A DNA stretch of 64,000 nt. Origin: a bacterium. Its GTDB lineage: Bacteria; Cyanobacteriota; Vampirovibrionia; Obscuribacterales; Obscuribacteraceae. The stretch is from the NCBI GenBank assembly GCA_018062085.1, contig JAGOSY010000008.1, positions 150,491 to 214,490 on the forward strand, in the 5' to 3' direction. The position numbers and the translations under genes are program-made. The notes beneath the pieces were generated by a model that ran no database searches, was not told where the DNA came from, and saw only the letters and a program-made list of their open reading frames with translations. This document shows, in pieces, positions 29,500-38,278 of this stretch. The number at the start of each line of letters is the position of its first letter. Within the stretch, counting starts at the first letter, position 1.

Positions 29500-29535
29500 C
29501 TAGCGAATAACCCATAAAAGATTGGACAGCTGCAA
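29500..29535 (-). CDS. Possible 11-codon leader peptide before rpsL
   Basis: On the minus strand an ideal AAAGGAGG (29542-29549) sits 6 nt before a TTG that opens an 11-codon frame (MQLSNLLWVIR) ending 48 nt before the rpsL start. No other start uses this ribosome site. The remaining spacer to 29785 holds A/T-rich sequence and probably the str promoter (a TATATC is visible), with no other gene. Inference only. Confidence 0.35.
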   Translation of the reverse strand: MQLSNLLWVIR

Positions 29536-29785
29536 AGACAACCTCCTTTAACCAATATGGGTATCGGCAAGTTTTCAGATTATCAGATGAGCCTAGGTGA
29601 TATAGCGGACTTTCCAAAATCCTTTACAAAGCAAAAGCCAAATGATCGAATTCTTAGGCGAAACCCCTCTAAAACGACCAATTCTTAAGCGGCTATCACA
29701 AATAGCGTTAAGCCGCATCGGCTTTCAAGGGGAATAAAGCTTTGTGAATAGGTTGAATGGATACTGCTAAAAATTCTCTACAAGC

Positions 29786-30898
29786 TCATTGACTGATTCG
29801 AGGAATAGAGTTTCGAGGAATATTGATGGCCGGTTTGCCCAAGGGATTGAGGCTGACGGTGCGCTCAAGCGAAAGCTTCTTGGGTGGTGATTTGGCTCTG
29901 AGCCAGTGGTCTCTGGTCAGAAGAGAGAAATCACCCGCCCTCTCTAGGCCCGCTTCTTCAAGGGCTTCAATTACTGAATTTTGGTAATCATAGGCTTTGG
30001 CAATGACCATGCCTTTCATACCGGCCCGACGCATGATCGATAGAACAAAGTAAACAAGGTCGCGCGCGGTGTGAGCCCAGCCCGGATGCACAGCGAATTC
30101 TAGATGATAGTCGCCCTCTCTGTGGGCGGTGACGCGACAAGCCGAAGTAATCACCTTGCGCTCGCTGTCACATGCCACCCAGAACCAGCTCTTGCGTCGA
30201 ATCAGGCGGCGAGCAAGTTTGTCGAGGCTTTCGACTTTCAAGGGGAAAACATAGAAATCTTCATCTAAGTATTGAAAAGTCAGCCTGAGATCTGCTGGTA
30301 GAACTTCTTGATGCAGTTGATAGAGGCTGGCCTGGTCTTCAGGAATGGCCAAGCGAAAATTGTCTTCTGATTTGCTCTCTGACTTTTGCTGCGATTTCGC
30401 GGCTACTTTTAGATCTGCTCTCGGTTCTAGCTTTAGGTCTGCTGGTACTTGATAGTGTGTTATGCGGGCGGAGCGGCGGAAGCCACAGCTGGCAAGAACG
30501 GCTAGTGCGCCTTGGTTTAGATCTGAGGCTTCGGCGACAAAGTGGCTAATACCTTGACTGCCAAATAGGGCAAAGGCGAAGCGCAATAGTTCTTGGGCTA
30601 TGCCGCGCCCGCGGTGATTGGGATGAACCACAAGATGATCAACTTGCCAGCAATTTTTTGATTTACCAATTGGATGTAGTGAGATCATGCCAATAACTAG
30701 GCCATCTTCTTTGGCTACATATACTGATGGCGAAATATGCCAATGACAGGGTAACCAATGTTGCCAGAAAGTAAGTCCTGTAATCATGTAGCGGTCTTCG
30801 GCACAGAAGCTTTCGTAGGGCACAGGCTCGCCTTGGTAGCGCAGTAAGGCCCGTACCTGGGTAGATTCTGTGGCAAATAGAGGTTCGATTTTGATCAT
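29786..30898 (-). CDS. Tandem GNAT acetyltransferase
   Basis: 370 residues with two GNAT domains. The first (about 15-155) has the acetyl-CoA loop in DHLVVHPNHRGRGIAQELL. The second (about 180-330) is degenerate (LEFAVHPGWAHTARDLVYFV, then MKGMVIAKAYDYQNSVIEAL). The C-terminal 35 residues are a low-complexity tail. The substrate is unknown. ATG at 30898. Confidence 0.85.
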   Translation of the reverse strand: MIKIEPLFATESTQVRALLRYQGEPVPYESFCAEDRYMITGLTFWQHWLPCHWHISPSVYVAKEDGLVIGMISLHPIGKSKNCWQVDHLVVHPNHRGRGIAQELLRFAFALFGSQGISHFVAEASDLNQGALAVLASCGFRRSARITHYQVPADLKLEPRADLKVAAKSQQKSESKSEDNFRLAIPEDQASLYQLHQEVLPADLRLTFQYLDEDFYVFPLKVESLDKLARRLIRRKSWFWVACDSERKVITSACRVTAHREGDYHLEFAVHPGWAHTARDLVYFVLSIMRRAGMKGMVIAKAYDYQNSVIEALEEAGLERAGDFSLLTRDHWLRAKSPPKKLSLERTVSLNPLGKPAINIPRNSIPRISQ

Positions 30899-31016
30899 AA
30901 TTAAGATGATACCACGCTTGCCAAGCGGCCCCCGCCGGCCTTAACTCTAAGTAGCTAAGTTAGTATCTACCCGGCTATACTGCTTATATTTTAGTGATGC
31001 CGACCGTACTATTTAG

Positions 31017-31529
31017 ATGACTCAGCCGACTAAGCAACCAGTTAAGAAGACAGCAAAAGACGATAAGCCATTCTTTAAAACAGTGGCCGACAATCGTCGC
31101 GCCCGTCATGACTACGAAATTCTCGATACCTTAGAGGCTGGTATCGCCTTGTTTGGTACCGAAGTTAAATCTATTCGTGCTGGCAAGGCTAATTTAGCCG
31201 ACGCTTTCGTTAAGGTAGAAGATGGAGAGCTTTGGCTATATAGCTGCCATATATCTCCATATGATTTCGGCAATAGATTCAATCATGAGCCACTGCGCAA
31301 GCGCCGTTTGCTCGTCCATAAGAAGCAAATTCTTAAGTTGAAATCGAACATGCAGGAGAAAGGTCTGGCACTAATTCCGCTTAAAATGTACTTCAAGGGC
31401 CATTTGGTTAAAGTCGATTTGGCTTTGGCAAAAGGGCGAAAACTATATGACAAGCGTGAAAATATTGCCAAAAAAGAGACTAAGCGCGACCTCGATCGTT
31501 TAACTAAGTCTCGCAATAACAGTCATTAG
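31017..31529 (+). CDS. smpB: SsrA-binding protein SmpB
   Basis: 170 residues. DYEILDTLEAGIALFGTEVKS, then KANLADAFVKVEDGELWLYS, YDFGNRFNHEPLRKRRLL and the basic C-terminal tail (YDKRENIAKKETKRDLDRL) are classic SmpB. It loads tmRNA onto stalled ribosomes. The N-terminal 25 residues are a Lys-rich extension. No tmRNA gene is seen in the window. Confidence 0.97.
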   Translation: MTQPTKQPVKKTAKDDKPFFKTVADNRRARHDYEILDTLEAGIALFGTEVKSIRAGKANLADAFVKVEDGELWLYSCHISPYDFGNRFNHEPLRKRRLLVHKKQILKLKSNMQEKGLALIPLKMYFKGHLVKVDLALAKGRKLYDKRENIAKKETKRDLDRLTKSRNNSH

Positions 31530-31602
31530 CAAGTACAAGAAACAGCATTCTCAGTCAAACAGTAAAACAGATTTAGGCAGCATCGAATTTCAGCGAGGGT
31601 CA

Positions 31603-34074
31603 ATGACAAAAGTTAAAAGCTCGGTCTTAAGTTTGCTCTTAATGTCGGGGCTACTTCAAGGTTTAGTTCAGTTAGCTCTCATTGCTCCTGTCTGGGCGGC
31701 ATCGCCTGTTGCCCTGCTGAAAAGTGGACGCAACGGTGCCACATACCAAGATCAGCATATCGGAACTTTTGAAGATGACTACAAGGTTTTCCGCAAGGCC
31801 CTTGATGGTGCCAATGTTCGCTACGATGAACTCACTGATGCCGATGTCGATGCTGGAGTGGCTCGGCTGTCAGGCTATAAAGTAATTGTGGTGCCACTTT
31901 TAGTTGATTTACCAGCGCCTGAGGTTTCTGCACTTTCTGATTTCGCTCGTGGTGGCGGTAAGCTTCTAATCACTGACGGTGCCGGTGTTCCTGGTGCTGG
32001 TGCCCAGTCTTTAGAAGCGTTAGCTGGTGTGGCGTCGGCTAAGCAAGCAACTATCAAAGAAGTGAATAAGTTAGTTTGGAGCAAGGCTGGTGCAGTGAAC
32101 CCACCAACAGCCGAATTTGCTATTGCAAGTGTTATTTCTCAATTGGCTTTGAGTGGCACTGGTAGCAGTATGGCCACCTGGCAAGATGCCAGTGGTCAGG
32201 AGCAAGGAATCGGTATTGCTCGGGCCGGTAATGTGATTTTCATGGGCTGGGCACCAGGTGTGCAAGGTGAAGTATCTAGCAATGCCTTGATGCTTTCTCA
32301 GGCTTTAGATGAACTGTCACCTGGTATCACTCAAGCCGCCGCTGTGCAGATTAGTTTCGCTGACTATCAGACTATTTCTCAGGAGCTTGATTATTTAGCT
32401 AAGCGTACCGATGAAGCAATGAAGACTGCCAAACAGGCTGAGTTTTCTGTGCCATTGAAGACCATACAAGCAGCCTACGATGCCGCTGTTGAGCACGTTA
32501 AGTCTTTTCAACAAGCCTACAGTGATAGACGTTTCTTGGAAGCCGATGAGCATGTGCAGAAAGCGCGTCAAGACTTTGCCATGGCTTTTGCTCAGTCGAT
32601 GCCTGTTCGTCCAGTTGAGGCGCGCTCGGTGTGGCTTGATAGAGGAACGATTGTCTCCACTCGTGGTGCCAAAGGTATGGCTCAGCTTTTCGACAAATTG
32701 AAGACTGCTAATATCAATGTTGTTTATTTTGAAACAAACAACGCTGGCTTTACGATGTTCCCTTCTAAAGTTGGTACTCAGAATCCTGAGACCCTCGGTT
32801 GGGATCCTCTTGGTTGCGCCATTTCAGAAGCGAAGAAGCGCAACATGGAGTTTCACGCCTGGTTCTGGACCTTCAGTGTCGGTAATGCCAAACACAATCC
32901 GATTGTTGGCAAAGAGTCAGATTATCCGGGCCCAGTGCTTCCTGCACATGATTTTTCTTGGGCATTGGCTTCTCAAACTGGTGCTTTTTTGCCACCAAGA
33001 CAATTTGAGTATTGGCTTGACCCATCAAACCCTGAGTGCCGTGCCTACGTCAAAAGTTTGATATTTGAAGTGGTCAATCGCTACCCTGTTGACGGCGTTC
33101 AGCTTGATTACATCCGTTATCCGTTTAACAACAGAGGCTCAGAGATGGGCTTTAATTGGTTAGGAAGGCAGAAGTTTGAGCGAGAGACCGGTCTCTCGCT
33201 TGATCGCTTAGACGAAGATACGAGAACAATGTGGATTCATTGGAAAGCCAATGTCATCAGTAGTTTCGTAAAAGAAATGTCTGAATCTTTGCGTGCTGCC
33301 AAACCTAGTATTCGTATTTCTGCCGCTGTTTATGGTATGCCTAAGCGTATGCGAATGAATGCTGTGCAGCAAGAGTGGGAGGTGTGGGTGGCCAACGGCT
33401 GGATTGATACAATCAATCCAATGACTTATGTTGGTACGGCAAAAGAGCTCAATGACTCTGCTGGTTTCGTTCGTGAATCGACAGCCGATAAGGCTCTTTC
33501 TTATCCTGGTTTGTCAATTAGACAACTCGATACTGCTGGGTTGGTTGAACAGCTTGATACTGCTCGTGTGATTGGTACTTTAGGCACGACCATGTTTGCT
33601 GTTGCCCACCTTGATGATAAGAAGGTCAACATGCTTAAGGTTGGCCCTTACAGACGGCCGACAACGATGACGCCACAGTCTGACCCAATAAAAGCCAGCC
33701 GCCTCTTGTTTGATGATTTCTCCACTATGGTCAATCGTTATTTGCAAGACCCTAAAAAGCGCATCATGTCTGATACCGCCAGCACCAACGATGTCGTCAA
33801 TCAACTTGATTCAGTGCAGAAAGCTTTATACGGTTTGTCTAGTAACTCTAAAGCTGAAGACATTGATGTGGTGCTCAAAGATGTATCTTCGCTACATGCC
33901 ACAGTGCGTGAGTGGCTGCGCTTAGAAGCGTTCATTCAACGCGGCTTCCGCGCTCAATACATTGCTAACTATTTGAGTCAGGTGGAAGCCATTCTTTCAT
34001 ACGCTGCTCAGCATGCAAGAACAACTAGTGCTAGTTCTAGTGCCATAGCTACTCAGGCTGCTAATCCAGGGTAG
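31603..34074 (+). CDS. Secreted family-10-like glycosyl hydrolase (GHL10)
   Basis: 823 residues. Signal peptide about 1-32 (ending VWAAS). An N-terminal ThuA/GATase-like alpha/beta domain about 34-240 (VDLPAPEVSALSDFARGGGK) and a helical linker 255-330 come first. Then the GHL10 TIM barrel (ARSVWLDRGTIVSTRGAKGM, INVVYFETNNAGFTMFPS, FHAWFWTF, DGVQLDYIRYP, IDTINPMTYVG) and a helical C-terminus. It is expected to act on cell-surface or environmental polysaccharide. ATG at 31603. Closed by a strong hairpin at 34131. Confidence 0.88.
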   Translation: MTKVKSSVLSLLLMSGLLQGLVQLALIAPVWAASPVALLKSGRNGATYQDQHIGTFEDDYKVFRKALDGANVRYDELTDADVDAGVARLSGYKVIVVPLLVDLPAPEVSALSDFARGGGKLLITDGAGVPGAGAQSLEALAGVASAKQATIKEVNKLVWSKAGAVNPPTAEFAIASVISQLALSGTGSSMATWQDASGQEQGIGIARAGNVIFMGWAPGVQGEVSSNALMLSQALDELSPGITQAAAVQISFADYQTISQELDYLAKRTDEAMKTAKQAEFSVPLKTIQAAYDAAVEHVKSFQQAYSDRRFLEADEHVQKARQDFAMAFAQSMPVRPVEARSVWLDRGTIVSTRGAKGMAQLFDKLKTANINVVYFETNNAGFTMFPSKVGTQNPETLGWDPLGCAISEAKKRNMEFHAWFWTFSVGNAKHNPIVGKESDYPGPVLPAHDFSWALASQTGAFLPPRQFEYWLDPSNPECRAYVKSLIFEVVNRYPVDGVQLDYIRYPFNNRGSEMGFNWLGRQKFERETGLSLDRLDEDTRTMWIHWKANVISSFVKEMSESLRAAKPSIRISAAVYGMPKRMRMNAVQQEWEVWVANGWIDTINPMTYVGTAKELNDSAGFVRESTADKALSYPGLSIRQLDTAGLVEQLDTARVIGTLGTTMFAVAHLDDKKVNMLKVGPYRRPTTMTPQSDPIKASRLLFDDFSTMVNRYLQDPKKRIMSDTASTNDVVNQLDSVQKALYGLSSNSKAEDIDVVLKDVSSLHATVREWLRLEAFIQRGFRAQYIANYLSQVEAILSYAAQHARTTSASSSAIATQAANPG

Positions 34075-34130
34075 CTTCTCTCGAATAACCTTAGTGTGAG
34101 AGTTGGTTCTTCCCCTCTTATGAGTTTTTC

Positions 34131-34168
34131 AAAACTGTCATTTTTTCTTCAGAAAATATGACAGTTTT
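34131..34168. terminator. Hairpin between convergent genes
   Basis: AAAACTGTCA (34131-34140) pairs perfectly with TGACAGTTTT (34159-34168), and the loop contains a further TTTTCT/AGAAAA pairing. It lies between the GHL10 gene and the convergent gene at 34226 and can serve both strands (A/T-rich flanks). Confidence 0.7.
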
Positions 34169-34225
34169 GGAAACTGAATAATGCTGAACACAAGCTGAGT
34201 TGAGCCAGGTTTATTTAGATAGAGG

Positions 34226-34627
34226 CTATTTACTCTTCAACTCCTTACTCTTTAACCACTGACCCACTTCCACATCGCTGGTGGTGCCAGGGCGCGGATA
34301 GCCATAGTGAGTTGAAAGGCGCACTTCGATGACTTTGTTGTCTCTAAATCGAAAGTCTAGAATCGACGAAGTATCAGTGCCGTGCCATGTCACTTGCGAG
34401 AAATTGGCAGTGTGTTTGAAGTCAGGTGCGGGAAAGCGTTTTAGAAGATCTTTCTTGGTTAGTCCGAAAAGGTCGTCGCCTGTGAATTTGCCACTTAGGA
34501 GCGAAAGTTTGTCGGCTGCTGCCTGATGCTTAGAGCTTTCTGGAGTCTTTGCTACGGACGCGGTCTGGAATAGCATGGCGAAAATAGTCAGACAGCTCCA
34601 ATATTTTCTTTGAAACCCAATATGCAT
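34226..34627 (-). CDS. Small secreted hypothetical protein, 133 aa
   Basis: N-terminal signal peptide (MHIGFQRKYWSCLTIFAMLF, ending ASVAK). The mature part contains GLTKKDLLKRFPAPD and ILDFRFRDNKVIEVRLS, which resembles SmpA/BamE-type small domains, but this is a weak resemblance. The start ATG at 34627 lies 3 bp after the stop of the zincin-like gene, so the two are cotranscribed. Confidence 0.7.
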   Translation of the reverse strand: MHIGFQRKYWSCLTIFAMLFQTASVAKTPESSKHQAAADKLSLLSGKFTGDDLFGLTKKDLLKRFPAPDFKHTANFSQVTWHGTDTSSILDFRFRDNKVIEVRLSTHYGYPRPGTTSDVEVGQWLKSKELKSK

Positions 34628-34630
34628 CAA

Positions 34631-35563
34631 TTACTTAGACCTAGTTGAATCTCTCATGTATTTCATGACGTTAGGAAAAAGCTCTTGCATGCGTCTATTG
34701 GCATATTTGTCACTGCCTTGACCTGTGGCTGTGGCGAAGGCCTCGGCAAAGAATTCTTCTTTGGCCGGAGAGCCCAAGTAATAGTTCATTGGTCCGCCTG
34801 GTTGCACTTCTTTCATAAGCTGCTGCATTTGGGCGGGCGAAATATTGTTGACGTCGCTCACCATAGCAGCTTGGAACCTCTTGTCTTGCATTGAAAGGAA
34901 TCCGTGGGCAGCGCTATAGGCGTGGCCTGCTTCATGCCGGGCTAGACCGGCTACATCTGTATTTTTGAGAGACTTGACCGGAGTGCCGTCGCCTAATTGC
35001 TCGAAAACGGCAATATTTGGTGGTTTGCCTTTACCGTCAAACAAAGATGGAGCGTCAAGCGAGACTTTCTGGCCATTCACCACCATGTTTGCTTTGTTGG
35101 TTCCCATGGCCTTGTCGTATTCGTAGATATTTTTGAATACGTTGACCTGAACACCTTTGTCTTTCAATTCTTGGGCTACTTTTTCTGGCAAAGTGGCGAT
35201 CCCGCTCGCTACTTCTTGGGCAAAGGCCGCACTTGTGCCGCGGTTTTGCACTTCAAGAATAGGCTTGGCGCCTGCTCTATCCCCGACTATTGCTTTGTCA
35301 CCGACTGCCGTTTTATCGCCACTTGTTTTTGCTTCAGGCGAGGCTACTTGGGCCATTTTCAAGTTTTTGAGATGGTCGTCCATATTGGAAAAACTAGACA
35401 GACCCAACTCTCTCGATGCACCTGAGGCTGAGGCTAATTTCTGGTCGCTAGTAAGCGGAACTTTGTATCCTTCAAACTTGAGCCCAGTATTCTCGCCAGA
35501 GTTTGCTGCGCCCTGGTTGGCGTCGGCAATTTTTGGCTGATCTTTGGGGGGTGAGTCTGACAT
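34631..35563 (-). CDS. Zincin-like metalloprotease (ATLF/M34-like)
   Basis: 310 residues. The zinc site HEAGH lies at about 210-214 (LARHEAGHAYSAAH), with a downstream glutamate in KEEFFAEAFA (about 274) as third ligand. The spacing fits anthrax-lethal-factor-like zincins. The N-terminal 110 residues are low complexity with short GDK-x-VGD repeats. No signal peptide; substrate unknown. Confidence 0.75.
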   Translation of the reverse strand: MSDSPPKDQPKIADANQGAANSGENTGLKFEGYKVPLTSDQKLASASGASRELGLSSFSNMDDHLKNLKMAQVASPEAKTSGDKTAVGDKAIVGDRAGAKPILEVQNRGTSAAFAQEVASGIATLPEKVAQELKDKGVQVNVFKNIYEYDKAMGTNKANMVVNGQKVSLDAPSLFDGKGKPPNIAVFEQLGDGTPVKSLKNTDVAGLARHEAGHAYSAAHGFLSMQDKRFQAAMVSDVNNISPAQMQQLMKEVQPGGPMNYYLGSPAKEEFFAEAFATATGQGSDKYANRRMQELFPNVMKYMRDSTRSK

Positions 35564-35624
35564 ATTTCTAATCTACCCAAGGCCTCATGAAAATGTCGTG
35601 AAATCAAAGCTAACAACCAAAAAT

Positions 35625-35650
35625 GGAACCTCTCCCGGGGGAGAGATTCC
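35625..35650 (-). terminator. Rho-independent terminator after the double-RHH gene
   Basis: GGAA and CTCTCCC pair with GGGAGAG and TTCC across 35625-35650; the minus strand then reads ATTTTTGG. Confidence 0.75.
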
Positions 35651-35681
35651 ATCGAAAGGAGGACTAATAGCGGTTGCTAGA

Positions 35682-36326
35682 TTAGCTGCCTGAGTTCCAA
35701 TCGGTCACTGGGGTGATGACTGGTTGAGCGTAGGTAACTTCAACTACTGGTTGTTGTACAGGTTGTACAGGTTGAATTTGCTGTATTTGCTGTATAGCAG
35801 GGGGAGCGAAGTTTACTTGAGTTGCAGGTGCTTGTACTGCTTGAGCAACAGCAGGGGCGGCAGCGGCAGCTGCAGCAGCGGCTTGTTGTTGAGCGGCATA
35901 AGCTCTGAAGGTCTCTTCGATGAGACCGGCTTTTTCGCGCAGTAAGTACTCTATGTAATCACCACGGCTCATACGTGAAGCTGCGACTTGTTCGTCGAGC
36001 AAACGGTGGGCCATAGGGGTTACACAAACGGCAGTTGTGGTTCCACGGTTCTTACCAAAGAAGAACGATTTGGCACCACCTTTAGGGCCGGTTTGTTTAG
36101 CTTGAGGGGGTAATCTCAAGGGGGCCAAGCCAGCGCGTTCACGAATAAGCATTTCTACGTAATCGCCATTCGAAACGCTGGCGGAAGCGGCTTGTTCTTT
36201 AAGTAACTGACGACCTAGGGCTGTCAGGTTGAACGAAACCGAACCGGACTCTTTGCCAGGAAAGCGCGAGCGCCTGGGCGAAGTGGTCTTGGCAGGTGCT
36301 GGTGTTATCTGGACCGTTGTGTTCAT
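35682..36326 (-). CDS. Protein with two ribbon-helix-helix-like repeats
   Basis: 214 residues. Two copies of a roughly 40-residue unit: about 27-68 (GSVSFNLTALGRQLLKEQAA, then SNGDYVEMLIRERAGL) and about 96-136 (TTTAVCVTPMAHRLLDEQVA, then SRGDYIEYLLREKAGL). Each has a beta-strand and two helices as in RHH DNA-binding proteins. A basic N-terminus (RRSRFPGK) precedes them, and the tail (about 140-214) is Ala/Gln/Pro/Val-rich low complexity (QQQAA, then IQQIQQIQPVQPVQQP). Likely a self-contained DNA-binding protein since one chain supplies both halves. Target unknown. ATG at 36326. Confidence 0.65.
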   Translation of the reverse strand: MNTTVQITPAPAKTTSPRRSRFPGKESGSVSFNLTALGRQLLKEQAASASVSNGDYVEMLIRERAGLAPLRLPPQAKQTGPKGGAKSFFFGKNRGTTTAVCVTPMAHRLLDEQVAASRMSRGDYIEYLLREKAGLIEETFRAYAAQQQAAAAAAAAAPAVAQAVQAPATQVNFAPPAIQQIQQIQPVQPVQQPVVEVTYAQPVITPVTDWNSGS

Positions 36327-36722
36327 CTAGCTTATGGCAGTGATTTTTCTATCAACCTTATGGCCTTTAGTGAATCTCTACCTTTCCTCCTTTTCTGAAA
36401 GAACTAACCTTCTGGTACGAATATAAGACTGAGTCTTTTTTGAATTTGATGGCCAATGCCATCTGGATGCCAACGCTTTGTTTTGTCTCTTGTTTTGCTT
36501 TCTGGCCCATGCCTTTAAGCTACCGACGGTTAAGTCGATTAGAAAGCTCTTGCCGTGCCCTCGCACTTGGACTCTTCAAAAAATGTCACTGGGTGGTTTT
36601 TCGATTTGTCCTGGCAACCCTTTCCAAGACCTTGATTATAGAGCAAAGTTACGAGAAAGATGCAGTAGTCATGTATTACTATCTTTTCATAACAAGTGGC
36701 TCTGGAAGCTCATGACAACTAC
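36327..36722 (-). other. 396-bp spacer, putative long 5' leader
   Basis: No supported gene. On the minus strand a TATAAT (36635-36640) could start a roughly 300-nt leader for the double-RHH gene. A second TATATT lies near 36421, and an unused AAAAGGAGG sits near 36390. A Lys/Arg-rich 62-codon frame (36378-36566, GTG start) ends there but has no further support. Confidence 0.4.
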
Positions 36723-37274
36723 TTAAGGTATATGCCAATGTTGATGGATAGCCAAGTTGTTGAATACTATAGCGATGACACAGCCAAGTGCAGCTCCAAC
36801 AAAAACTTCTACAGGAGTGTGGCCGAGGAACTCTTTTATACGCTCACTCGATAGCTTGGGGTGTTCAGAAAAGAGTTCAACCATCATCTGATTGAGCACC
36901 TTGGCTTGCAAACCGACCGTTCTTCTTACTCCAGCAGCGTCATACATAACGATAAAAGCAAGGCAAAGAGCTATGGCAAATGAGACGGAGTTAAACCCTT
37001 CGATCAAGCCAACCGACACTGCCATGCCCATGGTGCAGCAAGAATGTGATGAGGGCATGCCCCCGGTGGTGGCAATCATGCGCAAATCAAGTTTGCCCGT
37101 GGTCACTAATTTAGTGATGACTTTCAGCGCCTGGGCAAAGCTGCTGGAAAATACCGTCACAGCTATTACCTGCCAGCCGCGCCCCTGCATGTTCTGAACG
37201 GCGTCTTGAACATTTAGTGCTGCTGTTGTCTGGGCGAAAGTTAGAAGATTTGGGTCTAGTAAAGAGAATTCCAT
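36723..37274 (-). CDS. DUF212/YuiD-family membrane protein (divergent PAP2-like)
   Basis: 183 residues. Family signature GGMPSSHSCCTMGMAVSVGL, then FIVMYDAAGVRRTVGLQAKV and IKEFLGHTPVEVFVGAALGC, with about four membrane segments. DUF212 is related to acid phosphatases of the PAP2 fold. Last gene of the four-gene operon with the prenyl synthase, which suggests a role on prenyl-phosphate lipids (inference). Confidence 0.92.
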   Translation of the reverse strand: MEFSLLDPNLLTFAQTTAALNVQDAVQNMQGRGWQVIAVTVFSSSFAQALKVITKLVTTGKLDLRMIATTGGMPSSHSCCTMGMAVSVGLIEGFNSVSFAIALCLAFIVMYDAAGVRRTVGLQAKVLNQMMVELFSEHPKLSSERIKEFLGHTPVEVFVGAALGCVIAIVFNNLAIHQHWHIP

Positions 37275-37285
37275 TTATAACTGCT

Positions 37286-38266
37286 CTATTTCTGTCTGTG
37301 GATAGCATACTTTAATAGAGCTTTCAGCACCGGGGCATCAGTGATGTCAAGCGCGCTTTTCTCAATTAAAGTGACGCCTTCGCTCTCCATTTCTATCAGT
37401 TTTTGGCGCGCACCATCAGCACCTATAGCTCGCACCCATGTGGCTTTCTTGCTGGCTTCGTCTTTTCCTGGGGTCTTACCTAGAGTCTGAGCATCGCCTG
37501 TTACATCTAATAGATCGTCGGTGATCTGAAAAGCCAGGCCTAATATTTCGCCTAAACGATACAGGCTTGCTAGCTGATTTTCGTTGGCTCCCATGAGTTT
37601 GCCACCAGACCAGAGGGAGAAGCGAATTAGCGCACCGGTTTTTCCAGCGTGAATCGACTCTACTGTGGCGATATCAAATTTGGTGTCATCGGCTCCAGTG
37701 AATTCCATATCTTTCACTTGGCCGCCCACCATGCCTGACGGTCCTGTAGCCCGGCAGAGATGATGAGCAACCGCTAATAGGTCAGTGGGGTTGACCGCTT
37801 TACTGGTGTGTTCAATCAGAACTTCATTGGCCAACATGAGCAGGCCATCACCTGCTAAAAGGGCGAGGGCTTCTCCGTAAACTTTGTGATTGGTTGGTTT
37901 GCCGCGCCGCAGGTCGTCATTGTCTAAGCAGGGCAAATCATCGTGCACTAAGCTCATGGCGTGCACCATTTCGATGGCACAGGCGCAGGGCAGAACTGTT
38001 TCAATCGGGTCTAAAACTTTCTTGGCACTATTAGTAGCCTGTCTATTACTGTCGTGATATTTGCTGGCAGCTATTGCTTCAGCGGCAGCGAGAGTAAGCA
38101 TTGCCCTGAGGCGCTTGCCACCAGAAAGCACTGAGTATCTCATTGACTGCCAGAGGCGAACAGGTTCTTGATCTACTAAATAGATGGCCAGCCGATCTTC
38201 TACAAGCTTACGCCTTGCTATAAGGTAGCTTTCAAAATCGAAGTCTGATTTGGTTTGCAGTTGCAT
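37286..38266 (-). CDS. Polyprenyl (farnesyl/geranylgeranyl) diphosphate synthase
   Basis: 326 residues, IspA/CrtE type. First Asp-rich motif DDLPCLDNDDLRRGKPTNH, second DDLLDVTGD; GGKRLRAMLTLAAAE and MVGGQVKDME are also conserved. Makes C15 or C20 prenyl diphosphate from IPP. 11 bp before the DUF212 gene. Confidence 0.94.
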   Translation of the reverse strand: MQLQTKSDFDFESYLIARRKLVEDRLAIYLVDQEPVRLWQSMRYSVLSGGKRLRAMLTLAAAEAIAASKYHDSNRQATNSAKKVLDPIETVLPCACAIEMVHAMSLVHDDLPCLDNDDLRRGKPTNHKVYGEALALLAGDGLLMLANEVLIEHTSKAVNPTDLLAVAHHLCRATGPSGMVGGQVKDMEFTGADDTKFDIATVESIHAGKTGALIRFSLWSGGKLMGANENQLASLYRLGEILGLAFQITDDLLDVTGDAQTLGKTPGKDEASKKATWVRAIGADGARQKLIEMESEGVTLIEKSALDITDAPVLKALLKYAIHRQK

Positions 38267-38278
38267 GAGTATCTAGGT

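Noticed and set aside
36378..36566. 62-codon basic frame in the spacer before the double-RHH gene
   Set aside because: Lys/Arg-rich with a GTG start and no family; kept only as a remark in the spacer entry.
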